A stretch of 64,000 nt of DNA from JBBDIP01 sp964602455. GTDB taxonomy: Bacteria; Bacillota; Sulfobacillia; Fermentithermobacillales; Fermentithermobacillaceae. This document shows, one piece after another, positions 42,478-50,786 of the stretch (positions are counted from its first letter, which is position 1; each line of letters opens with the position of its first letter). The notes below the pieces were generated by a model. The model was not told where the DNA came from. It ran no database searches and saw nothing but the letters and a program-made list of their open reading frames with translations. A program made the translations under genes and the position numbers. Location of the stretch: the NCBI GenBank assembly GCA_964602455.1, contig CAZRRG010000001.1, positions 9,113-73,112 of the forward strand, read 5' to 3'.

Positions 42478-42483
42478 TGTAGG

Positions 42484-42492
42484 AGTATACCA
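42484..42492 (-). promoter_or_regulatory. Extended -10 promoter of the serS T-box transcript
   Basis: TGG-TATACT on the minus strand (42492-42484) is an extended -10 element. No good -35 is seen. The transcript would start near 42477, just before T-box stem I. Confidence 0.55.
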
Positions 42493-42562
42493 CATACTGG
42501 GGTAGCCGCGACCACATCCTGCACATATCATGTGCCACCTGCGACCAGAGTGGGGATGTGCA

Positions 42563-43879
42563 GTGGTTAGTATTGTCGTCATGTCGCTTGACGGACCGGA
42601 ATCCGTCGAAGGTTGTCTTTCCCGCATCGAGGAGTTCACCCCTGAGGAACACCGGGTTATCGTGGTCGACGTCCCCGAGGTTGGCGGTGATTGGGCAGTC
42701 GCTAGGGCCATGAACCGGGCCGCAGAGGAAGCTTCCGGAGACCACATCGCGTTCCTGATGGCGGACACGGAGGTGACGCCGTCCTGGCTAACGTGCCTTC
42801 TCCGTTGCATGGAAAAGACAGGGGCCGGAGCGGTCGGACCTATGTGCAACCTCCTGCCGGGAGCCCAGAACCTGTTGCCTGACCTCTGCGCTCACTCAGA
42901 TGTGCGTTCCTTCGCCGCCTCCTTCAACCGCCCGGATGCCAGCAAGTGGAGGAGAACCGTCGGAATCGCCTCGGCCCCCATGCTTGTGAGCAGGGACCTT
43001 TTCTCGGAGCTGGACGGCTTCGATGAGCGCTTCGGGTCAGGGGGATTTCTGGCCGACGACTTCTGCCTCCGCGCGGCGCGCCGGGGCGAGACGGTATATG
43101 TAGCCGGAGACACCTACGTGCACCGCCACGGTCCTCGCCACCTCTTGCAGGGAGAACCCGACCGGATGAAGGTGATGGACTCCGAGGCGCGGCGCATGTG
43201 CGCCAAGTGGAGCCTGGATGACCCGCTGGTTGCGCAGCCGCGGCGCGATGTGGTGTCTATGGTGGATGTTCGAGGCAAAGAAGTGCTGGACATCAAGTGC
43301 AGAGCAGGCGCGACGCTCCTTGAGTGCGTTGCCAGAGGCGCCTCCTCGGTAACAGGTTTCGAGGATGACCGCACTCTCCGCACCATCGCGGGAGCGTGCT
43401 GCTCGGGACTGCCGAACGCCACGGTCCTCGCGAGCGCGCGTGGGCTCAGGCCGAAGAGGACCTACGACGTTGTACTCGCGGTATGGCAGTTGGAGCGCCT
43501 GCCGAACCCAATGGTCGCCCTCCACCGTTACAAGGGACTCCTCGCAGAAGACGGCGTGCTTGTCGCTGTGGTGCGCAACTCCTGGTCGCTGTCCCGGCTG
43601 TTGCCGCTCCTTCTGACCGCGCCGCCGCCCACCTATCCTCGTCCGGCTTGGGGACCCTCCGCATCACCTGACGACGTGCTCAGGTGGTTCAAGGAAGCGG
43701 GGCTTGTGGTGACCGCCGTCAAGACGGCATACGCTCCCCCTCTTGGGCAGGAGCCGTTCCTGGACGGGTTCCTGAAGCTGGCGAAGAAGCACGGGTTCCT
43801 CGACGACCCCAAGAGAGAGCACTACTCGGACGAGTGCTGGTTCCTGGCGAAGCTTCCGGATAGCGGAGCCGCCGACTAG
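42563..43879 (+). CDS. Family 2 glycosyltransferase fused to a methyltransferase-like domain
   Basis: 438 residues from GTG 42563 (GGGGATG upstream). The first 220 residues are a GT-A fold: VVSIVVMSLDGPESVEGCL, the metal-binding region AFLMADTEVTPSWL where DTE stands for DxD, and FDERFGSGGFLADDFCLRAARRG, a very typical acceptor/base motif block of bacterial GT2 enzymes. The rest looks like a class I SAM-dependent methyltransferase: EVLDIKCRAGATLLE as a weakened motif I, then YDVVLAVWQLERLPNPMVAL as motif post-II, and LAEDGVLVAVVRN. Such two-domain proteins modify surface glycans or glycoproteins. The glycine-rich loop of the methyltransferase is poor (one Gly), so activity is uncertain. It is divergent from serS. 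Confidence 0.8.
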   Translation: MVSIVVMSLDGPESVEGCLSRIEEFTPEEHRVIVVDVPEVGGDWAVARAMNRAAEEASGDHIAFLMADTEVTPSWLTCLLRCMEKTGAGAVGPMCNLLPGAQNLLPDLCAHSDVRSFAASFNRPDASKWRRTVGIASAPMLVSRDLFSELDGFDERFGSGGFLADDFCLRAARRGETVYVAGDTYVHRHGPRHLLQGEPDRMKVMDSEARRMCAKWSLDDPLVAQPRRDVVSMVDVRGKEVLDIKCRAGATLLECVARGASSVTGFEDDRTLRTIAGACCSGLPNATVLASARGLRPKRTYDVVLAVWQLERLPNPMVALHRYKGLLAEDGVLVAVVRNSWSLSRLLPLLLTAPPPTYPRPAWGPSASPDDVLRWFKEAGLVVTAVKTAYAPPLGQEPFLDGFLKLAKKHGFLDDPKREHYSDECWFLAKLPDSGAAD

Positions 43880-43936
43880 CGCGTGCGACTGGGGGCGGCA
43901 GGTAGCCGGCGTGAGCGACGGCGTCTCCACGCAGCC

Positions 43937-45100
43937 TTACTCACCAAACAGTGAAGCCACGCAGGCTTTGACCCCTGCGCCGGCCTCCTTGTTAACCCCC
44001 ATCTTGACCAGGGCGGCCTCAACCGCCGCCACCATGTTTATGGCTTCCCTCTGGTAGAACGCTCCCATTGTGCCGAACCGGAGCAGGCTCTTGGAGTAGG
44101 AGCCCAGTCCGGCCGCGGGGATAAGCCCGAACTCACTCACCATCACGTTCACCAGCTCCCGAGCCTCGCGGCCTGCAGGAGACTCAACCACAGTCACGGT
44201 CGGGCTGCGGCGCTTCACGTTTTGCGGGAACAGCTTCAGGCCAGACGCGACAAACCCGGCCCTCACCGCCGCCGCCATCTTCTCATACCGCCGGTAGACC
44301 TCGGGGAGTCCCTCCTCGAGCAGCATCGCGATTGCCTCGGCAACAGCCACAACAAGGGTGACGGGCGGGGTTCCCGGCATACCCGGGAAGTCGGCCCACA
44401 GCGCCTTCTTCATGGCCCGCAGGTCCAGGTAGGAGCAGGGCAGTGTCGCGGTTTCAGCCGCCTTCCACGCCCTATCCGATAGAGCAACGAAAGACAGCCC
44501 CGGAGGGCTCATGATCCCCTTCTGGGATCCGGTCACGACCGCGTCCACTCCCCACTCGTCGAAGCGGAAGTCAACCCCTCCGGCGGAACTGATGGCGTCG
44601 GCCAGCAGCAGCTTGCCGTGCTCGCGGGCGATTTTCCCGAGCGTCTCAAGGTCGTTGAGGACTCCCGTAGAGGTCTCGCAGAACGGGGCGGCAATGGCCT
44701 TGATCTTAGGATTGGCCTTCAGCGCCTCCTCCACCTCAGCCGGATCGCAGTCCTTGGTCCAGTCGGTCGCCACCTTGGTCACAGCGATGCCAAACCGCTC
44801 AAAGATCCCCGCGTACATAAGGCCGAACCGCCCGTTGCAAAGGCAGATGACCTCGTCGCCCGGCGAAAACAGGCTGCACACGGTAGCCTCCAGCCCGGTC
44901 CGTCCGGAGCCGCTGATGAGGAGGACGTCGCCGGATGTCCCGAACATGGCCTTCATGCCCTCGAGGATGAACTTCACTTTGTCGGAAAGCTGCTTGGAGC
45001 CGTAATGGAGAAGCGGCCTGGCCGATGCCTCCAGTATCCTTTGCGGTACTTCCACAGGTCCAGGCGTTAGCAGGACCTCACTGCCGTATTTGCGTGTCAT
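43937..45100 (-). CDS. Class V aminotransferase (alanine/serine-glyoxylate aminotransferase family)
   Basis: 387 residues with GTAGGGGG upstream. PLP-dependent, fold type I. The N-terminus LLTPGPVEVPQRILEAS, the DEVICLCNGRFGLMYAGI block, the ADAISSAGGVDFRFDEWGVD stretch with the PLP-contacting Asp, and the lysine in VTGSQKGIMSPPGLSF are classical. The family includes alanine- and serine-glyoxylate, and ureidoglycine-glyoxylate aminotransferases; which one cannot be decided. It follows an RraA-like gene by eleven bases, suggesting a glyoxylate/2-oxo acid pathway. Confidence 0.88.
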   Translation of the reverse strand: MTRKYGSEVLLTPGPVEVPQRILEASARPLLHYGSKQLSDKVKFILEGMKAMFGTSGDVLLISGSGRTGLEATVCSLFSPGDEVICLCNGRFGLMYAGIFERFGIAVTKVATDWTKDCDPAEVEEALKANPKIKAIAAPFCETSTGVLNDLETLGKIAREHGKLLLADAISSAGGVDFRFDEWGVDAVVTGSQKGIMSPPGLSFVALSDRAWKAAETATLPCSYLDLRAMKKALWADFPGMPGTPPVTLVVAVAEAIAMLLEEGLPEVYRRYEKMAAAVRAGFVASGLKLFPQNVKRRSPTVTVVESPAGREARELVNVMVSEFGLIPAAGLGSYSKSLLRFGTMGAFYQREAINMVAAVEAALVKMGVNKEAGAGVKACVASLFGE

Positions 45101-45111
45101 GTTCGGACCCC

Positions 45112-45795
45112 CTACGAGATGACTCCCTTGTCCTTAAGCGTGCGATTGATGTCGGGTTTGAACAGGAGACCATTCTTGATTTCTTCTATGCGCTTTGATT
45201 CCCCCGAAGAAATGGCGCGGACCCTTTCGAGGACGACCGGGATGTCCTTGGCCCTGACAACAACCACGCCGTCGGAGTCGCCGATGATCACATCTCCCGG
45301 AAGCACTGCCACGCCGCCACAGGCTATCGGGTAGTTGATCTCTCCGGGCCCGTCCTTGTCGCAGGCGGAACCCACCACGGTCCGGGCGAAGACCTTAACA
45401 CCCATCTTCTGCAGTTCATCGAAGTCCCGGACTGCGCCGTCAACCACTATGCCCTCGAGACCCGCGCCCATAAGGGTAGTGGCCATTATCTCGCCGAACA
45501 CCGCGGTATTGTCGCTGCGGCAGGTGCTGACCACAACGACGTCTCCCGGCCGCGCCACCTCCAAAGCTTTGTGGACCATGAGGTTGTCGCCGGGGCGGGT
45601 AAGGACCGTGATTGCCGGGCCTGCCAGCTTGCCGCCGGAGATCCTCCTTATGCCCGGGTCCATGAAGCCGAACCTCTCCTGGGCATCGGCTATATTGCTG
45701 GTCGGATACTTGGCGAGTTCAGCGACAAGCGCGGGATCGGGCCGGACGATCTCGTGTTGAATGCGGAAACCGGGGCGACCAATTGGCTCAGGCAT
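45112..45795 (-). CDS. RraA-like protein (HMG aldolase/oxaloacetate decarboxylase family)
   Basis: 227 residues with GGAGG upstream. The family signs are SNIADAQERFGFMDPGIRRISGG, DVVVVSTCRSDNTAVFGEIMATTLMGAGLEGIVVDGAVRDFDELQ with the metal-binding GxVRD core, and GDVIIGDSDGVVVV. Members of this family with a 2-oxo acid aldolase activity cleave 4-hydroxy-4-methyl-2-oxoglutarate or decarboxylate oxaloacetate; others bind RNase E, which is not expected here. It lies eleven bases before the aminotransferase, and the operon is divergent from the serine hydrolase at 45942. Confidence 0.88.
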   Translation of the reverse strand: MPEPIGRPGFRIQHEIVRPDPALVAELAKYPTSNIADAQERFGFMDPGIRRISGGKLAGPAITVLTRPGDNLMVHKALEVARPGDVVVVSTCRSDNTAVFGEIMATTLMGAGLEGIVVDGAVRDFDELQKMGVKVFARTVVGSACDKDGPGEINYPIACGGVAVLPGDVIIGDSDGVVVVRAKDIPVVLERVRAISSGESKRIEEIKNGLLFKPDINRTLKDKGVIS

Positions 45796-45941
45796 ATCTT
45801 CATCCTCCGTATCTCGCGGGCGAAGTCTCCTTGTGCGGCCTATCCACGTATTTCGCTTGATATCTGCGCGTCTCCTCCAAGGTGTTACCGCAGGAGGCGA
45901 AGAACTTTCCGGGCTGAAACCAGTGGAACGGAGGCAATGCC

Positions 45942-46745
45942 GTGGACGATGCCAAGTACGTGGCGACCGGCCGGTTCATGCCGGTCAAGGACGATCTCCT
46001 CAAGATACTGGAACCTGCGGGAGGGCACTGGGCCGTAGTCATCGAGGACCTGGACGGCAAGGGCACTCTCAGGCTGGATCCCGATGCGCCTTTCACCGCC
46101 GCGTCAGTCATAAAGGTCCCCATCATGATGACGGCCTTCAGAGAGGCGAGGGCTAGAAGAGTCAGGCTGGACGACACCATAGTCCTCCGCAGGGAAGACA
46201 AGGTGGGCGGCTCCGGCGTGCTTCACGAGTTCCATACGGGACTGTGCCTGACGCTTCTGGACGCCATCCATATGATGATCGTGGTGAGCGACAACACCGC
46301 AACCAACCTGGTCATCGATGCCGTAGGTCTGGAGACGGTGAATGAGTACATGAAGGAAGTGGGATGCACCGGCTCCAGGCTGGAAGCCCATCTCATGCGG
46401 CCGAAGCCCAACGGACCCTGGAACACCATCACCGCCGGCGACATCGCCTTGCTGCTGAAGGGGCTGGCGGAACGGACCATCGCGAACCCCGGTGACTGCG
46501 ACACGATGGTCGACATCATGAGACGCCAGCAGTTCAACGAGAAGCTGCCGAGACTGCTGCCCCACGGAGTGGTGTGCGCCCACAAGACCGGCGAGGTGAG
46601 GGGAGTCACTCACGACGTCGGCATCATCACAGGGGATACAGCGCGCTTCACCATAACGTGCCTCTCGCAGAAGCTGGAGGATACCCGGGTCGGGATACGG
46701 GTCATCGGTGAGATAGCGAAGTGGGCGTACGACCTGCTGAGCTAA
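45942..46745 (+). CDS. Class A beta-lactamase-fold serine hydrolase without signal peptide
   Basis: 267 residues, GTG start with GGAGGC upstream. It has the three penicillin-recognising motifs: SVIK (Ser55-Lys58), SDN (116-118) and KTG (215-217), in class A spacing. It lacks a signal peptide, unlike real beta-lactamases, and the segment where the ExxLN omega-loop should be (about 150-166, LMRPKPNGPWNTI) has no Glu at that place. I therefore infer a cytoplasmic peptidase/amidase-type hydrolase, not a resistance enzyme. It is divergent from the RraA-like gene; a 14-bp tandem repeat begins in its stop codon. Confidence 0.82.
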   Translation: MDDAKYVATGRFMPVKDDLLKILEPAGGHWAVVIEDLDGKGTLRLDPDAPFTAASVIKVPIMMTAFREARARRVRLDDTIVLRREDKVGGSGVLHEFHTGLCLTLLDAIHMMIVVSDNTATNLVIDAVGLETVNEYMKEVGCTGSRLEAHLMRPKPNGPWNTITAGDIALLLKGLAERTIANPGDCDTMVDIMRRQQFNEKLPRLLPHGVVCAHKTGEVRGVTHDVGIITGDTARFTITCLSQKLEDTRVGIRVIGEIAKWAYDLLS

Positions 46746-46827
46746 GGCAGGAGAGCCAAGGCAGGAGAGCTGAGGCAGTACAGCCAAGGCAGGAGAGCTA
46801 AGGCAAGACAGCTGAGACAAGATACCT
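46744..46827. repeat. Six tandem copies of a 14-bp repeat at a gene end
   Basis: AAGGCAGGAGAGCC and variants repeat six times at exact 14-base spacing, starting in the stop codon of the serine hydrolase gene. Confidence 0.85.
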
Positions 46828-46842
46828 AACTCGAGAAAGGAA

Positions 46843-46866
46843 CGCCGGCGCTTTGCGGCGCCGGCG
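46843..46866. terminator. Hairpin between convergent genes
   Basis: CGCCGGCGC (46843-46851) pairs perfectly with GCGCCGGCG (46858-46866). T-runs on both sides are weak. It separates the serine hydrolase and the M24 gene. Confidence 0.6.
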
Positions 46867-46899
46867 CATCCGTTTGACCAGACGGTCAGAACCTCGCAT

Positions 46900-48090
46900 C
46901 TACCCAGTGATTAGATCCTTCAGCTGCCTCGGATAGTAGGTCAGGAACTCGATGCCATCTTCCGTGACGACAATCGTGTCGGAGTGCCGGAAGCCGCCGA
47001 GTCCAGGGACATAGAGGCCCGGCTCAACGCTGAAGACCATCCCGGGCTCTATGACCGTGTGGTCTCCCACATCGAAGAAGGGAGCCTCGTGTCCCAAGAG
47101 TCCCAGGGCGTGGCCGGTGTGGTGCCTCCAGTGCTCCCACAGGTTGTGCTTGTCGACGTAGGCGTTGACTGCCTTGTCGACGTCGGAGCACTTACGGCCG
47201 GGACGGATCGCCTCGAAGGCGATATCCTGCATGGCGAGCATATGGTCGAAGAACTTGCGCTGCTCCTGACTCACTTCCTGGACGAACATCGTCCGCTCCA
47301 GCTCGCTCCCGTATCCCGCTACAGAGGCTCCCGCTCCGGTGACCAGGACGTCACCCTTCTTCAGCACCGCATTGATGGTCATGGCGTGAGGGAGAGCTGC
47401 GTTGGGTCCGATCTGGCCGCGGAAACCTGCGCTTGCCCCGGCTCGCGCCGACGCGGGGTTGTAGGACTTGCCCAAAGTCTTGATCATCATTGCGGTCGCC
47501 TCGAGCGAGGCCCTCATGGATATCTCATTCTCGGTCCGCCCGGGCAACGAGTATTCCTGCAAGAGCGCGTGGGCGAGGTTTCCCCAGCGGGCGCTCTCCC
47601 TGATGAGGGCTATCTCCTCCTGCGACTTTACGGCGCGGAGGCGCTCGACCACGTCCCTCATCACGGTGACGCTGGCATCAGGCAGGACTTCGGAGAGCCG
47701 GGGGCCTCTGTATCCTTGCGGTGAACCGTAACCGTCGGCGTCTGCGCCGAGTTTGGCCTTGGCGTATCCCATCTCCGTAAGCTTCTTCGCCAGGACGTTC
47801 ATGGGATGAACCTCCGCCGGGTACTCGGAGTAGTGCACCACCGCATCCACCTGGGGAGACTCCTGGGCATGCTCTACCTCCAGACGAGGCACGAACATCG
47901 TCCTCTTGCCGTCGCTTCCCAGGATCAGGCACATGGGCCTTTCGGTCGCAATGAACGCGAACCCTGAGAGGTAGAAAGCGCTTGTGCCGCTCCAGAAGAT
48001 GAACGCGTCGAGACCCTTCTCCTTCATCACTGCCTGGACCGCCGAAACCCTGTTCCTGTACTCGCCGTCAGAGATTCCCAGTTGCAACAT
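46900..48090 (-). CDS. Creatinase/aminopeptidase P-like (M24) hydrolase with altered metal ligands
   Basis: 396 residues, AGGAGG upstream. The creatinase N-terminal domain (1-150) precedes a pita-bread domain with the conserved catalytic His in LPHAMT (His235), HHTGHALG (His327) and VEPG (Glu356). Of the five metal ligands of aminopeptidase P, three are changed: the first Asp position is Gly/Thr in VLVTGAGAS, the second is Glu263, and the last Glu is Ser370 in GGFRHSDT. The segment ELERTMF (263-269) matches the LERT of creatinase, whose catalytic Glu lies there. This favours a metal-free creatinase-like amidine/amide hydrolase over a proline peptidase. It is the last gene of the dehydrogenase operon, 27 bases after the PucR gene. 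Confidence 0.85.
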   Translation of the reverse strand: MLQLGISDGEYRNRVSAVQAVMKEKGLDAFIFWSGTSAFYLSGFAFIATERPMCLILGSDGKRTMFVPRLEVEHAQESPQVDAVVHYSEYPAEVHPMNVLAKKLTEMGYAKAKLGADADGYGSPQGYRGPRLSEVLPDASVTVMRDVVERLRAVKSQEEIALIRESARWGNLAHALLQEYSLPGRTENEISMRASLEATAMMIKTLGKSYNPASARAGASAGFRGQIGPNAALPHAMTINAVLKKGDVLVTGAGASVAGYGSELERTMFVQEVSQEQRKFFDHMLAMQDIAFEAIRPGRKCSDVDKAVNAYVDKHNLWEHWRHHTGHALGLLGHEAPFFDVGDHTVIEPGMVFSVEPGLYVPGLGGFRHSDTIVVTEDGIEFLTYYPRQLKDLITG

Positions 48091-48117
48091 GACAGAACCT
48101 CCTATATGTATTTGCGC

Positions 48118-49344
48118 CTAACCCCTCAGTTGGGGTGAAAGCGCCTTTACCCAAAGGTGAACTACGAGCCTGGTGTTGGGGTCATCCAGGTCGAGGCCGA
48201 TCAGCTCCCGTATCTTCCCTATCCTGTAGTCCAGCGTGTTAGGGTGGATGTTGAGCCGCGTCGCTGCCTGCTTGCGATGCCCGTAGTGGTCCAGGAACGC
48301 CTCGAGGGTGCGGAACAGGTTGCCGCCGTGAAGCCCGTCGTAGGTGACGACCTTTTCGACCGGCTCGCGCCCGTAGGACCCGGCCTTCTTGCAGCCGGAC
48401 ATGCAAGACAGGAGCTCGTATGGAGCCAGGGTGTGGTAGTCAAACTGCCGCTCGCCCCTGTCCATCTTCTGGCCGAGCGATATGGCTGCGGCAGCCTCCA
48501 GGTAACTGCGGCGGACTCCCGATAGGTGCTCGTAAGTCCCGCCTGCGCCAACGCATGCTGCCCCCGATTGAGGCAGCAGCGGGACGATGGATGCTGAGAG
48601 CTCTCTAGATAGCCGGCAGTCCCGGCCCGACAGGACCACCACGACTTCTCCTCCCATCACACCCCGGAGTGAAGCAGGTGCGCGCTGAGCTAGCAGGTCT
48701 TCCAGAGCCCCAGGGATTACCGGATCCCGTTCTGAACCCTCGGTCCAGCGAACCAGGATCACCGCGAACGGAGCGGAGTAGTACCACCCCAGAGCCTTTG
48801 CTTGGCGCGCGAGTGCATCGTCTCCGGCATGGTCTTTTCCGCAGAGATCGGCGATAAGGCTGGCACGCTGCGCCTGGCCGGCGCGGATCGCGGAGTCCCT
48901 ACGTGCCAGTTCAACCGCCAGTTGGCCCCGGGCTCTTAGCAGCAGTTCCTCGGCAGACTTGGGCAGCGTCGAGTCGGGATCAACAACCCAGAGGTACCCA
49001 AGCACTCTCGCGGGGGCCCTGATCGCGAGGCACACTCGAGATGAAAAGCCCAGTTCGGGGATGGGAGGAACTCTGGCCAAACCGTCGCAAGAGTCCACGA
49101 ACTGGTAGACACCGCGGGCGCGGAGGGCATCCAGGGTGACTGAAGAGGCGCCTCTCCGCAGGAGGGTCTCAACTCGCACATGGTCTACCGGCTGCTCGTG
49201 GACTGAATAGGCAAGCAGCCGGCCGCCCGCATCCTCAAGCGTGATTGGACGGCCGATCGCCTGCGCCAATTCGTCAACAATGGTCTGCGTCTCCACAGGG
49301 GTCGGATTCGGCGAGGCGCCTCCCCGATCCTCTAGGTCACCCAC
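48118..49344 (-). CDS. PucR/CdaR-type transcriptional regulator
   Basis: 408 residues, GTG start sharing one base with the stop of the FAD subunit gene. The C-terminal domain is the PucR helix-turn-helix: LEAFLDHYGHRKQAATRLNIHPNTLDYRIGKIRELIG. Upstream lie a sensor-like N-terminal part (about 20-130, GRPITLEDAGGRLLAYSVHE) and a central CdaR GGDEF-like region (about 180-300). PucR-type regulators control purine, sugar-acid, proline and similar catabolic genes after binding a pathway metabolite. Being inside the operon suggests self-control of these genes. Confidence 0.9.
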   Translation of the reverse strand: MGDLEDRGGASPNPTPVETQTIVDELAQAIGRPITLEDAGGRLLAYSVHEQPVDHVRVETLLRRGASSVTLDALRARGVYQFVDSCDGLARVPPIPELGFSSRVCLAIRAPARVLGYLWVVDPDSTLPKSAEELLLRARGQLAVELARRDSAIRAGQAQRASLIADLCGKDHAGDDALARQAKALGWYYSAPFAVILVRWTEGSERDPVIPGALEDLLAQRAPASLRGVMGGEVVVVLSGRDCRLSRELSASIVPLLPQSGAACVGAGGTYEHLSGVRRSYLEAAAAISLGQKMDRGERQFDYHTLAPYELLSCMSGCKKAGSYGREPVEKVVTYDGLHGGNLFRTLEAFLDHYGHRKQAATRLNIHPNTLDYRIGKIRELIGLDLDDPNTRLVVHLWVKALSPQLRG

Positions 49345-50492
49345 TAGACCACAGACGGCTCCACCTGAAGCTCGCCGCGCTCAAAACGCCCCAAATCCAG
49401 GCGCGATATGTCCATGTGGGTTGGAAGCCCCAGCGCCATTTCGGCGATGAGTTGCCCGACAACCGGAGCCAGCATGAACCCGTGACCCGAGAACCCGACG
49501 GCCTGCAGGTATCCTTCCAATTGAGGGACGGACCCCAGGATCGGATGGGCATCCGGAGTCACCGTGTATAGCCCGGACCACTGCCGGACCACCCGGACCT
49601 CCTTCAGCACCGGGAGCAGGCGGGTGATGATCGCCGACATCTCGTGCAGAAACTCCCATGAATGCCCGGTGTCGAAGCCCTTGGGTTCCTTGGGGTCTCC
49701 GATCCCCATGACGAGAGAGCCGTGAGGCGTCTGCTGGCAGTAGATACCGATGGAGAACGACATCACCATGGGGTCCAGGAGCCAGCCGACGGGCTCAGTC
49801 ACGAGGATCTGGTGGCGCTGCGTGAACAGCGGAAGCTCCACTCCCGCCATAGCTCCGATCGACGCGGCCCAAGGTCCCGCGGCGTTTATCACAATGGGGG
49901 TGTCCACCCTGCCACGGCTTGTGAGGACGCCGGCGACCTTACCGTTCTCGACCTCTACGCCGGTGACTTCGGTAAAGAAGTTGATGTCTGCGCCCAGCCT
50001 CTCGGCGGCCATCAAGTAAGCCCTGGTCACGTGGAAGGGGTTGGCGTGCCCGTCCCGGCGATTGTAGGTCGCCCCAAACATGCCCTCGGTATTGAGGGCA
50101 GGCACTACCTCCCTTGCCTCATCCGGCGTGAGCAGCCTTGAGTTGATGCCGAGGCTGTTCTGGAGCCGGACGTTCTTCTGGAACTGAGCCCACTCCTTCT
50201 CGGTATGGGCCAGCATGAGGTAGCCCTTTTGCTTGAACTCAATGTCGTACCCGTAATCCAGTTCGTCCTGGAGGTGCTCGAAAATGTCGATGGCAGCTTT
50301 GGCCAGGCGGCAGTTGCCTTCCTGACCCCACTGCTCCCTGACCCCGGCCCCGCAGCGGCCGGTGGACCCGTGGCAGAAGGTGTCCTTCTCGCACAGGACT
50401 ACCTTCTTCATGCCCATCTTGGCGAGGTTGTAGGCGATGGCGGCCCCGACGACCCCTCCTCCTACTACAACCGCATCGGCCGTCTTCAGCAT
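49344..50492 (-). CDS. FAD-dependent amine/imino acid dehydrogenase subunit (DAO family, HcnC/sarcosine oxidase beta-like)
   Basis: 382 residues, GGAGGG upstream. Glycine oxidase/sarcosine oxidase fold: VVVGGGVVGAAIAYNLA as the FAD loop, GSTGRCGAGVREQW after it, FINAAGPWA-type segment VINAAGPWAASIG, and the C-terminal SGLYTVTPDAHPILG and GFSGHGFMLAPVVGQLIAE. It would oxidise a secondary or primary amino acid such as sarcosine, proline, hydroxyproline or an opine and hand electrons to the Fe-S subunits encoded upstream. Part of a tightly overlapping gene set. Confidence 0.9.
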   Translation of the reverse strand: MLKTADAVVVGGGVVGAAIAYNLAKMGMKKVVLCEKDTFCHGSTGRCGAGVREQWGQEGNCRLAKAAIDIFEHLQDELDYGYDIEFKQKGYLMLAHTEKEWAQFQKNVRLQNSLGINSRLLTPDEAREVVPALNTEGMFGATYNRRDGHANPFHVTRAYLMAAERLGADINFFTEVTGVEVENGKVAGVLTSRGRVDTPIVINAAGPWAASIGAMAGVELPLFTQRHQILVTEPVGWLLDPMVMSFSIGIYCQQTPHGSLVMGIGDPKEPKGFDTGHSWEFLHEMSAIITRLLPVLKEVRVVRQWSGLYTVTPDAHPILGSVPQLEGYLQAVGFSGHGFMLAPVVGQLIAEMALGLPTHMDISRLDLGRFERGELQVEPSVV

Positions 50493-50785
50493 GCTCCGCC
50501 CTCCTTCTCCGTCCCGAGCCTGGCGAGGTCTCCCATCTTGATGGCCTTGACCGGGGGACGGAACGTGGATGGCGCCACGTCGGCCACCTGCTTGCCCGTC
50601 GCCCTGGCGATCTCGGACGCGATGAGTAGGCGGCAGGTCCGCCCCTGGCAGGGCCCCATCCCGGCTCGCGTTATGCGCCGGATCTCGTCCATGGTGGTGG
50701 CGCCCTCACGAATGGCCCGCCTCACTTCTCCCAAAGTGACGTCTTCACACCTGCATACAATGATGTCGTCGTCGGATCTGGACAC
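50486..50785 (-). CDS. BFD-like [2Fe-2S] subunit
   Basis: 99 residues, GTG start with GGGGAGG upstream. The four cysteines are Cys11, Cys13, Cys46 and Cys51 (CRCED and GPCQGRTC), the exact pattern of bacterioferritin-associated-ferredoxin-like domains. In HcnB/OoxA-type dehydrogenases this domain is usually fused to the FAD/NAD subunit; here it is free. It overlaps the FAD subunit by seven bases. It probably passes electrons between the two flavin subunits. Confidence 0.9.
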   Translation of the reverse strand: MSRSDDDIIVCRCEDVTLGEVRRAIREGATTMDEIRRITRAGMGPCQGRTCRLLIASEIARATGKQVADVAPSTFRPPVKAIKMGDLARLGTEKEGGAC

Positions 50786-50786
50786 G

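Noticed and set aside
42211..42849. 212-residue minus-strand open frame through the serS leader
   Set aside because: The region is a T-box RNA and its promoter; the frame has no family match.
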